A stretch of 64,000 bases of DNA from Mesocentrotus franciscanus (lineage: Eukaryota > Echinodermata > Echinoidea > Camarodonta > Strongylocentrotidae): assembly GCA_037976565.1 (NCBI GenBank), contig CP137673.1, forward strand, positions 1,414,851-1,478,850, in the 5' to 3' direction. Position numbers and translations under genes: made by a program. Positions within the stretch are counted from its first letter, which is position 1. Every line of letters begins with the position of its first letter. The notes beneath the pieces are model-generated. The model had not been told where the DNA came from. It saw only the letters and a program-made list of their open reading frames with translations, and searched no databases. Of this stretch, positions 19,876-30,400 are shown piece by piece.

Positions 19876-21246
19876 GCTGTAGCCTAGATGATTTAAAGAC
19901 GCGATGACCCGATGATCCGAAGTGAGCCTGTTTGCAAGTGCACATAAGATAAGGTTTACGTCTTTAGAACTGATAAGGAGTGGTATTCATTAATGTACAG
20001 ATTCGTAAAACGATGTCCGATACAAAGATGAAAGCAAGCTTACAAGAGACCTATCTACTTTGATCCTTTAAGTGACTCAATAAACTCATGATTAATTCAC
20101 AGATTTCTTACATAAAGGAGTCTTATGAAATCCGATTCTATTCTGTTCTGTTCTTATCCTCACTTGCTTCTCCCCATTCACACAAAGGGAAAGGATAATA
20201 ACAAGGCATTATAAAACAAAAAGAAAACAAATCAACCTTGACAAAGCTTTCACTAAGAAAGAGAAAGTGTCATCCAACTCAGAAGTTTAACGGGATAAAC
20301 TTGAAGTCTAATCGATGCATAGAAGCAGTACTATAATACCCGTCAAGATCGACTGTTTTTAAAACGTCAAAACAGCGCAAGTTTGGTTTGTGTGATCTTA
20401 GTAATAGTCATTCCGAGGAAGAAAACAAGCTTTGTTAAATGAGAAATGTCAAAGGAAAAGAAATTGGACTGATATGTACATTAACAACAAATAATATAAA
20501 CAATACAATTTTTTGTTTGTTATGGGACACAATCTACAGTAGACGTTCCTTCCTACCAGTATACTCCTATTAATATCTAACCAAACCTCACTTTTAGAGG
20601 AAAAAGAAGCCCTTATACCAAAGCATGATAGTCACAAAAATCCTTTATGAGTAAAAGTTTTAAAAAGTCGCATACATTGTTATACATCCAACTGCAATGC
20701 TGGCAAAAGCAAAGATCTATTGTACTAATCAAGTTGGAGGTATCAGATTTCATTTAAGATCATTCGTTCGAATAAAGGAACTCGGAAATTCAGGAATGGG
20801 TGCGTGTTAATTGATGAATCTTTCAGCACCATTTTAACCACCAATCCGTCTTAATTGATGGACTTGTCATAGACGTGACAGAAAAGCAGTGCAAATGACG
20901 TCACAATCATGCGGTGCATGTGACCAGTAATTTGGCGCCACAACGACCCTTTGATAATGACGTATTAACTAGTTTCGTTGCCTATGACCAATTCTTGAGA
21001 CATATTCACTAAAGAAGCGATGATAACAGTGCAATGAAAGTAATCATCACTCAAAACAAACATAAAAACAAAAGTATTAAAACCAATATAATAAGTTGGA
21101 TAAATAAGCTTTGGAGTATTTTTACAACCGACCACTGTGATACTGACCGTTTTGCCTTCGCAAAAGGCAAAACCACTCTACCGAATATTATTTTAACAAA
21201 CACAAACCAATGACACCTTCTTCTTGACTATTTTATGCAAAATTCT

Positions 21247-21286
<40 letters not shown>

Positions 21287-22979
21287 TTCTTCTCTCTTTC
21301 CTCTCTCTTCCTCTCTCGCGCTCTATCTCATCCATTGTTTATGTCGAAAATAACCTATACTTCAACAAATTAGCCAATGAGTGAAATCGTTCCACTTTTT
21401 AAAAACGCTTAAGGTCGCAATGACAGTATCCGATGGTTGAGATAATACTTTCAGTCTTGCCTTAAGTCAAAATAAAAGGTCATGAAAAGCATAACGACAG
21501 ATGTTGTCTCTTATAGACGTTATTGACATGAACGGCTCGACATCTTCACTATGTTCAGTGAATTGAAGATTAGCTTGAAGCAACAACAATTTCCCACACA
21601 CTTTTAAATGCATCAATTGAAAGTACGAATTGATATTCAGTTGACGGTCTTTCTATGAATCTTATCGCGATGTCATACCCTGCGGTCTTAACGAGCCTAC
21701 TTTCCAAGCAAAATGAATCGATCTACCATCCTAGATTCTTTAAAGAATTTGTTATTGTGTTGACATGGAAATGGCTTAAATCCCTTCTCACATTCTTGAG
21801 AAAGAAAATCAAATTGGAAAGTTCTTTTAGGTAAATACTATAGTTAAGTGTATACCGCCTAAAATGTCACATAATAAAATAGGACGAGTTTTTTTGACTT
21901 GTTTTAATCGACCTTGTCTCGGAGAGGATAGATAAAGTTTCTTGACTTGCATAAAGTACACTTTGTACACTGTGATTTTGTTTTCAATACTGACCTGGTT
22001 TATGTCGCTACATCACTCATTTTGACGATGAAACATGTGGGGTGTAGAAATTCCAGAATTATGTATAAAGGACTTTGTAACTTTATTAACATAAAAATAA
22101 GTATAATTTTTTAACGTAAAATCTGATTCCAAATCTATAAATGCATGATAAAAGATAATTTTTGATTTCATCTACGACGGTATTTATGATGATAATCATG
22201 ACTGATAAAATAAAACTAGACCATGAGTTATTGATGTCACGTCCAAACAGTTAATCTTCACAAAGTGCGGAGAAATACCGACCTTACTCCTTTTTCCAAA
22301 TTCTGATCATCTACATGAGCTATGCCGAGTAAACTCAGCTGCTAAATGTGAAACAGTTCAAACTTATTTGATGCACAAAAAGGAGGTGTTATATTGAGGT
22401 TGGAAGAATTCGCGATAGTCAACTATTTTCGAACATTTTCCTTCAGGAAAGGAGCTATTTTTGTTAACTTTAAAATAAAACATAAAACCTGTCAGTTTAT
22501 TGACGTGCGTTATGATATCAAGGTCCTCAAATAATCTTGTTATTGTTTTCATGTATACTATGACAAATTATAGTGTCATAGTTATCGTAATTAAGTCTCC
22601 GCTTTGAACACGCGATTCAAAGCTTCGTTTCACAGAACGCATCGGTTTTCTTTATCCGATCAATTTATTACAAAGTACTGTGTTTAATAAAAAAAAACGA
22701 ATAATGAGGTCTATTGAATTAGTGAATTTTTCAAGGATGCCTTAGCTACTGTAGAACTACGCTTACAAACGCAATTACTCGATCGCGTGAGGTGGTTTGA
22801 CAGGCTCGGTATTCAGCTGACCAAAAAAGAAAGAAAAGAATCAATAAACCCAATTTTGACCAAACGATGCAATGGCTTGCGTATTCCAAATCACGTTCGT
22901 AAGTTCGATAGATTTGGTATACATGGCACATGAAGAGACACTGCTAGACTTGTCAAAACAGAAACGTGTGAATGCATGT
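19876..22979. other. Unassigned stretch with a (CT)n tract
   Basis: AT-rich, with no exon or element recognised. A CT-rich microsatellite lies at 21241-21322. The rest looks like ordinary intergenic or intronic sequence. Confidence 0.5.
21241..21322. repeat. (CT)n-rich microsatellite
   Basis: An imperfect CT tract of about 80 bp with TTTCT interruptions, grading into CCTCTCTCGCGCTCT. Confidence 0.85.
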
Positions 22980-22983
22980 TTAA

Positions 22984-23726
22984 CCCTAATAAGGCCGGGC
23001 TATTTGAGTTCTTAATACGGCCGGGGGGGGGGGCCATTATCCCCCTTAAGATCTCGGCCGTGAAACGGCCGATCGCCGCGAAAATTTGCATGCATGTCAA
23101 GTAAAGTGTATGGAATACTATAGCAATTTCAATTTTTGAAAAATTACTCATTTGCATATTTATGGTAAATTATGCAAATAAGGTCCAAAATTCATATTTT
23201 TACCTATAAATCATATATTCTTCATATTTAAGCTTTCTTTTCCACTACATATATTTGTTAGACCATTTGGAATAATAATACGAAAAAAATTTGGAAAGCT
23301 AGGTTATTTCTTATGTTATCTCTTGTTTTGATAATTTCTTATGTATTTCATTGTTTTTTTAACTTATGTATTTCATTGTTTTTGTTGTTTTATTTCATTT
23401 CTAACTATAATTTAACTATTTTGACCCCAAAACAAACACCTAAACTTTAAACAAGACCAAATAACCAATGTTTTATCTCTTTTAGGAAAAATGATATTTC
23501 CATATGTTTTGTACACAAATCACGAAAATGAGCGATTTTCGGGCCGACATGTAAAGACAAAAGGTCACGTGACTTTGTAACGGTAGGTCCGATTTTCAAA
23601 AAAATTGTTTTAAAAGATGCGCAAGACTCGAAAGAATAAAGTCATGAAGCGGCGGGGGTCATCCGTATGCGTTCCAGAACAATCAGAAAAATCGCGGAGG
23701 GGGCCATGATGGCCCCCTTATTAGGG
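22984..23726. mobile_element. piggyBac-like non-autonomous element, 743 bp
   Basis: TTAA at 22980-22983 and 23727-23730 flanks ends that read CCCTAATAAGG and CTTATTAGGG, so the inverted tips are CCCTAATAAG. TTAA duplication plus CCCT tips is the piggyBac signature. The left part has a G11 run and a GGCCG-rich region, and the middle is AT-rich with two TTCATTGTTTTT repeats. No transposase frame is present. Confidence 0.7.
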
Positions 23727-23785
23727 TTAAAGCTTGAACTAAAATGTTTGTTTTATCCGACTGCTAAGAAAGCATGTGTATGCTC

Positions 23786-23947
23786 GTAAGTAAGCAACCA
23801 GGGGACCGACGGCTTTAATTCCTCTCCGAGGGACTTGGTAATGAGGTTTAATGCCTTACCAAAGGGCACAAGCGCATCGACTTGGTTTGTAACCCGGTAC
23901 CTCCCGGTTATGAGACCACTGCTCTACCACTGAGCCATCGCGCCTCC
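23786..23947 (-). mobile_element. SINE-A copy 2 (tRNA-Met-like head)
   Basis: On the minus strand: GGAGGCGCGATGGCTCAG, A box (TGGCTCAGTGG), anticodon loop CTCATAA (CAT), degenerate B box (GGTTACAAACC), then CCCTTTGGTAAGGCATTAAAC, CTCGGAGAGG and GTCGGTCCCCTGGTTGC. It is colinear with the copy at 2637. It lies 55 bp right of the piggyBac-like element. Confidence 0.82.
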
Positions 23948-24683
23948 TAATTTTGAAATTAAAAGCTAAAAATAGAGTGGCAGGCTAAATTATTAACTGA
24001 TTGTATTGTTTCGGAATACAACTATGGATGAATGCAAAGCTTAAGCAAAGGAGCAATACAAATTAAGGCACGCACTGTTGTATAAGGGAAATGTATCATC
24101 AAGGAAATATGTAACCGCCTTAGCAACCGTAGTTTAATACTTGAGTAAAAATTGTGTGAAATAAATCCTAAACTAACCTATATAGGCCAATTCCTTCCCT
24201 CAGGCTTTTCAATTAGATTATACTCTTGTCCATGAATATGAAAAGCTGTCACAATCACCCTTCTGATCCTGTTCTATTTTTCTTTTCAGTTTCATTTTCT
24301 GCTTTTTTTCCACTAGGGGAGGTTGAATCTTAATACACGGGCATGATGGGTGCGAAACAAAGTATTTCCTTTCCGTTTTGGCTACAGGCTAGTTGATTTG
24401 GCTATCCATGCATATTGCGAAGGATTGAAAATACTCCTTTGAATGAAACGAATTTGACTGACTTTCGCCGGACACCACTTCTGTTGCAAGGCATTTGCTT
24501 TGGTCAAGTGATAAGGTGACTAGGTCAGTTTGAAGTGGAAGTGGAAAAAAGAATTAGCTCTTGATGACATGGTTCACAAATGCTCCCTCTCTTATCACGT
24601 CAAGAGTTTCAGAATTGATATTAGGTATATCAATTGCAAGAGGACACGCATGAAAGCATCTAGGTCGAGTCAGTCAGTCTATA
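23948..24683. other. Unassigned AT-rich stretch
   Basis: No gene, repeat family or structured RNA was recognised here. Confidence 0.5.
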
Positions 24684-24691
24684 CTCACTAG

Positions 24692-25055
24692 CAGGGGCGG
24701 CGATTTCTTTTCATGACCGGGGCGAAAGGCGAAGGACGAGGGAGCATAGCGTAAACTTTGCTTACGTGATACCAACGAAATACAGATTTTGTTTACAATA
24801 TTTACTTGTACATTTGAAGGATATTATGCGAGGGAGTGTAGCGACCGAGCGAGAAGATTTTTGCATTTTTATAAGTCTAAACGCTGCACTCTTGGGCCCT
24901 CCAGAGCCTAAAAGTGTGTTGCAGTCTTTAGTCAGTATTTTCTATACATTTTTTTTGCACTTTTTCTAATTTTCCAGGGGGATCCCCCCTAAAAAAATTG
25001 AGGGGGACGTGTCCTCCCCCCCCCCTCCCTCCCGCCCCCGGGATCGCCGCCCCTG
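24692..25055. mobile_element. hAT-like non-autonomous element, 364 bp
   Basis: CAGGGGCGGCGAT at the left and ATCGCCGCCCCTG at the right are inverted copies, flanked by the perfect 8-bp duplication CTCACTAG (24684-24691, 25056-25063). Inside is GCGAGGGAGTGTAGCGACCG, similar to the GAGCGTAGCGAGCGAG block of the element at 18680, so both probably belong to one family. The right third is a C/G homopolymer-rich tract. The small frame from 24766 has no recognised domain. Confidence 0.85.
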
Positions 25056-25143
25056 CTCACTAGCATATAGATAGACAGTAATTGGTAGAGACTTATCGGT
25101 CAGTTATTACGAGGGTTCTTGAGATTTCCTTCCCTTTTCGAGA

Positions 25144-25479
25144 CAGGGGCGGATCTACGGGGTTAGGGCCCCCTTGGGCTGCCAAGTGAAAATGTGCATA
25201 GAAAAACGCCATCATGTGTCCAGACCCACACAGTATCCGCATCGTCATTGGGCCACCCCCCCCCCCGAAACTGTGTATTAAATTGTTACTTGATTTAAAA
25301 AGACGTTATCATGCGCTGCTTTTTATGGTCTCCATTGTGATGGTAGATGCCAGGAAAACATCACTTACGGGGGTTCAAAATAGCCCCCAAAATCGCCTCG
25401 CCGCTTCGCGGCTCGTGGACGATGTTCCGCATCGTCATTGGGTTAACCCCCCCTTAGCAAAAAGCTAGATCCGCCCCTG
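25144..25479. mobile_element. hAT-like non-autonomous element, 336 bp
   Basis: CAGGGGCGGATCTA and TAGATCCGCCCCTG form perfect 14-bp inverted ends. The flanks (TTTCGAGA left, GAGAGGTA right) do not give a clear 8-bp duplication, so the call rests on the ends and the resemblance to the neighbour 88 bp away. The phrase GCATCGTCATTGGG occurs twice (about 25239 and 25428), an internal direct repeat of about 190-bp spacing. Confidence 0.65.
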
Positions 25480-26790
25480 GAGAGGTACAATCAACATCAA
25501 CATAGGTACGCAGCACTCTACTGAAAATCTACGGGAGATGGCTGTATTTTGAGGCTATATCAGGAGATTTTTCTAATCACTGTTGAAGTTAACAATAATT
25601 GTCTTCACGAAGAGCGTTAGTGCTAACACACAGTACTGCGTAGTAGTAGTAGTAGTGGTTATGTAGTGGGGAGGATAAGACGATGAATCATCTTTTGGTC
25701 TGTCTTCTCCTCTCAGATACCTAAACACCCCCCTCCCACAGGCTTGTGTTGTGACTTGAGAAGAAGATTTCGATAGATCCAAGCATGCCACTATTTTGGC
25801 AACTCTGAAAATGAAAGGAGGATAGGGAGGGTCAGGTCAGTTTGTGTCGTTATATCGCTGGCTCCCCATCCAACGTGTCTAACCGGACGGAAATAATCGG
25901 CTCGTGAATTTACGATGCAAACAGTCCGCTCTATTGATCAAGCCATAATACAGACCGGACTTGCGGGAAAACTCCTCAATCCCACTATTACGATGAATAT
26001 ACCCCGGAGATAATGAATGTATTTACAACATCTAATGGCCATAAGGAGTGAGCAGGTTTCTTGTCCATGCGTCGCATAGTCTCTAAATAATTGTAATAGT
26101 GTCGGTGTATAAACAGGAAGATATGCAGACAAGTAATCAGCCAAAGGACAATCATCATCCTATACTCATTGATGACCTACGTACTTGCTAATGGTGTAAT
26201 TGCTATGCCCACTGATCATAATGCTTTCCTAATGACTGGATGATAATTCATCATCACAAACAAATGAACCAGTGATATGACTGATCTATAGAATTACCGA
26301 CAGTATACTTTTGCGGTCAGTATCAAAGACAAAAACACGGTCTGCAGAACAATTACATGTAACCAGAGAGATGTGCTCCTAATGGTACAGATAGGAGCTG
26401 AATGGCGGGAATACGAAGGGGGGGGGGGAGGTAAGAAGATGAGGTAATAGATGTTTTACACGTCATGACCATAATGATGAAGTTTGCAAAGAACTTGAAG
26501 GCCTCTAACATTGGCGGATTCTTATGCCTTAATAACTTCAATGCTATGCATGCATAGATACACATCATAAATCGCCAGACCCCAATCCAGTGCACTTCTA
26601 ATGAGAGTATAGAGTAACCCATCGGCCAATCGATCATGTGCAATGGTGGGGTATATAGGTGTGGTAACTGGTCTGGATGAGCGAGAGCTCGGATCATACA
26701 CACTGCTGCTTCCATACACCAGACTAACAACAAATATCATTGCTCCACGCTCCAGTAAATAGAGGGCGGGCTACGATATGAATAACGTTA
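25480..26790. other. Unassigned stretch, no supported gene
   Basis: A short (GTA)n tract lies at 25638-25660. The 126-codon minus-strand frame at 26353-26733 has no recognised domain and overlaps an equally long frame in another phase; neither is supported as an exon. Confidence 0.45.
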
Positions 26791-26794
26791 TTTA

Positions 26795-26841
26795 TTTTTC
26801 TCCAGGTATGGATTACCTAGCAATCCATACCTGGAGAAAAA
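26795..26841. repeat. Perfect 20-bp hairpin with 7-nt loop
   Basis: The arms 26795-26814 (TTTTTCTCCAGGTATGGATT) and 26822-26841 are exact reverse complements around ACCTAGC. No copy was noticed elsewhere in the window. It could be a small RNA hairpin, a protein-binding palindrome or an excision scar. Confidence 0.7.
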
Positions 26842-27009
26842 AATATTTACCAGTCGGTTATATCCGAGATAGTTCACACTGCATGGTCAGCGAAAACAAA
26901 ACGGAGAATGCCGATTTGGGAGTCACCGTAATGGTCACTCATTTGTGTTTTTCCCTTTTTTTCTTCTAAATACAGGTAACAATAATAGCTATATTCATAT
27001 TGCGCACAC

Positions 27010-27425
27010 TCCCATCTCCGGGGATGGTCAAAGCGCCTTCTGAGTACTATCAATACCCTGGCTCTAGCCCAGCTGCCTCTAAAGCGCTGAAACATCCAAG
27101 GAATACATTCCTACCAGATAACCATTTACTACACTTGGTTGGAAAGTGGCAAATGTAGATTGCTGTCTTCCCAAAGGACATTAGGGACTTTTAGATTTGC
27201 ACGTCGACGTAGCGGACTGCAACGTGTGCCATTCTTTCAAGGCACTGACCCGTGCCCGGCAGCGCAGCGCCTTAAAAGGACGTCACATTACCTTAAAAGG
27301 ATGTCACCGTGGCAGTCCACGTTCTCGTCGTGTAAAATCTAAAAGTCCCTATTAGTGCTGCAGTGGGACTGTAACCGTGAACACCATGATCCACAGTCCG
27401 GTCACGTATCCACTAGACCAAGAAA
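27010..27425 (-). mobile_element. SINE-B copy split by the foldback MITE
   Basis: The plus strand shows, in reverse complement, the SINE-B tail (GGCTCTAGCCCAGC, AAGGAATACATTCCTACCAG), the centre (GGCAAATGTAGATTGCTGTC) and CCAAAGGACATTA. The MITE at 27184-27349 follows, then TTAGTGCTGCAGTGGGACTG and the tRNA-like head (CACGTATCCACTAGACCA). The other copies are uninterrupted at this point, so the MITE came later. Confidence 0.75.
27184..27349. mobile_element. TA-flanked foldback MITE, copy 2 (inside SINE-B)
   Basis: GGGACTTTTAGATTTGCACG at the left and TCTAAAAGTCCC at the right, with TA at both borders (27182-27183, 27350-27351). The left arm has diverged more than in the copies at 2878 and 43123. 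Compared with intact SINE-B sequence, the junction has three bases more than a simple TA duplication predicts, so the exact duplication is not settled. Confidence 0.82.
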
Positions 27426-30400
27426 CCTCGGCAAAAAATGAAAGTGCTCAATCCGTCTCTGTTTTAACAAACACAGTGATACGTCTTCTAAGTATGGCTA
27501 GAGTGTCCATGTCTGCGCGGCGCCCTTGTATATAACTATGTGCATACACGTAAATGCGCGATTCTTATATAAAATCAAAACACGCAACCAACACAAAATA
27601 TATGACTCTATTACAGCCATTAAAACAAATAAACGACTAAAAGTAGTGAGAAATGTTTCATACTTTTCACCCACAAGCCTTGAAAATGCTATCCCGAACA
27701 GCTGTAAAGTGAATGAGTGCGCAGACATGGGAACCTTCGTTTTTGCAATGTAAAATGACACCGCCGCCTATTCTTGTGAAAATATTGTTCTTGCTCGAAT
27801 TTTGATTTTGACAAAATTTTGGGCACACTTATTCTCTAGAAGTCAAGGAATAAGATGAGATCAAGCATGAGGGGAATACAATAGACAATTCTTGTCAATT
27901 TTAAGCGAAATGTTAGGTGCGCGGACATAGGGCTCCCCATCATAATTATAATCTGCGTAATGGTACCCTGACGGAGAACTCACATCTGAGGCTCTTTGAC
28001 AGAACAAAACATTGATTTTAGACGTGATTAGAAGTCAATTTCATCGACCAGTGAAAGTGGATGCAATGTGGTATAACCATCCAGGGTATAGTGTAAACAA
28101 TGCAGTAGTTGTCAAAACAGAATTTATCGGGATAAAGAAAATATCAAGTCGTGACAAAATTAATAAATATGACCAACCTTGGTACAGAGGAGGAATACAT
28201 TTATGGTATTAAGTCCTTGCTGGCAAAGACATACCAGCCTGCCATCATGGCAAACATGACAATACACGTTATGATTAGAATAGGTTCATCAATCTAATCT
28301 CAACAATAGAAGCTAAATCCAATTTATCACACAAAACAGAAATTATGCTTCATACAAACCAGACTGATAGAACCCTACAGGTTTGATTATATTCATTCAT
28401 ACAGAATAATATCATTTGTAAGCATGCATGGTACAAGTAAAGCCACTTTTTTTATATATATTCATGAAGCTTTTTCATGAATTCATTATTGCTCAGAAAG
28501 CAAGAAGCAACTATGTTCACATTTAAGTGGAGAATATCAAACTAACTCTCGCAGTAATTTGAAAGAGAGAAAAAAAGGAAATGAATATAGAGCTATGTGA
28601 ATCTAACTTAAAACTACCAGGACTGCTCTACCAAGACCCGTCTACTGAGAAATAAGAGTGTTTAGTTTATGTTCTTTCATAATAATATTCAGTTCCAGTA
28701 TAGCAGATATCACATTATGATATAATTATTGTCTCTATGCGCTTCCAAGGGACTTTTAGTAATGCTTAACGCATAAAGAGATATTTGAGTGGATTGGGAG
28801 GTAGAAACAATTAATGTAGTTGTATTTATTGGCGTAGCGTGGGTGAGGAGTGTGGAAGTATGACTTGGTGTAGGAAATCGAAAGCACTTATAGCAACTGA
28901 GCGGGGGAGGAAGTGGGAGGTGTATTATCTCCTTCTGATTTCGTTTTTCACTTTATTGCATACTCCCTGATGTTGTTTTTGGTCTCTCCCTTCCTTTTTT
29001 TAAATGGCGTTTTTGTTTTCTTTTCTTTTGAAAAGCTTATATCTACATCCGTGTATTTTCTATTTAGAGTGTTTACTGAAAAGGAAGAAATTAAATTCCC
29101 GATATATTCATTAACAATTTAATGTTTCAAGTATTACCATGGTCCTGTACTTTATTCTAGAGAACGTCGAGATTACAGAAAACAGCGAAAGGAATGAGCT
29201 GATACCCATTATAGGAATGTAATGTATAAGCATCTATCGTATGACGTAATAGATATGATGACAAACCATGTATTCTTCCTTTTTGACAATCATTCAAATT
29301 TATCTCGGCTGGTTAAGTGGTTGTAAGACATCCCAGTATGTAATCTAAAAACGGTTGGATGCCTGATTTATGATATCCATCAGATCGTAAAGGCTAAAGC
29401 ATAAAATGAATTTTCCTAACCCATTTAATTTTTTGAAATGAAGAAAAGGCAGAAGGAATATATTAAAATGTTGTAACTCCTTTATCAGCTAAAATTTTCG
29501 TCGGGACTTTTTCATCATTTAAAACTTGATTGTAAATTTGAATGGAGAGGAAAAAAACACTGGTCAATTTAAAATGAAGTATTTTCGTGCGATGTTTAGT
29601 ACAAATAAGGGACTTTCGTGTTTTTGTTGGTGTTGTTGTTGCTGTAGTTGTTTTATATCATACTGCTATTACTAATATCCTAATATTTTAGATTACTCTC
29701 TCGGGTATCTTATATCGTGGAACATTTTTATTGTCAAAACCCCCAAAATGGTAAATTGTCCCTTTCTAACCTAAAATTGTTAGCCCCAAAACATTCTAAA
29801 AACTTTCTATTTTTATATATATTTTTATAATGATAATATTTCCTGTCATATAGCAATGGATACAACTTGCGGTTTGATTAAAAGACCACTGCGGTAGGCT
29901 ATCGTGAGCGACAATGTTTACAATCTGGAATATTCCATGATCACGGCATCATAAACATTGGTACATTATCGTAATTGATGTCCGGCGATAGGGGAGACCC
30001 ATCTTGTCTATTAGAATAATGGTCGCTGGAGTATATATGAATGAGATGAAGTAGGCTTTATTCTGGGATTTGAATGACGAACATGTTTCCAATTACGGTG
30101 ACTATATAGGAAGGAGAACAATAATGCTTTGAATGGAAAGATAAAGTCTAAAACAACAACATCAACAATACATGCTTCATTAAAAGCATAGTGCATGAAT
30201 ATATGCCGCTGTTTATTATAATATGCTAATAATTGTTTTTGTTGGTGATTATTGAACAAATTTGTTAAGAAAGCAAATAATCCGACGCTTTGGTATCAAT
30301 TGGAATTTGATACAATATCTTGCCGCGTGTGAATGTATGTGGGGGTATGTACTCATATTCTTTATGATTTATTGATTTTGGTATTATTTACTCTAATACT

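Noticed and set aside
26353..26733. 126-codon minus-strand gene
   Set aside because: No domain, no homologous pattern and a competing frame of similar length in the same place.
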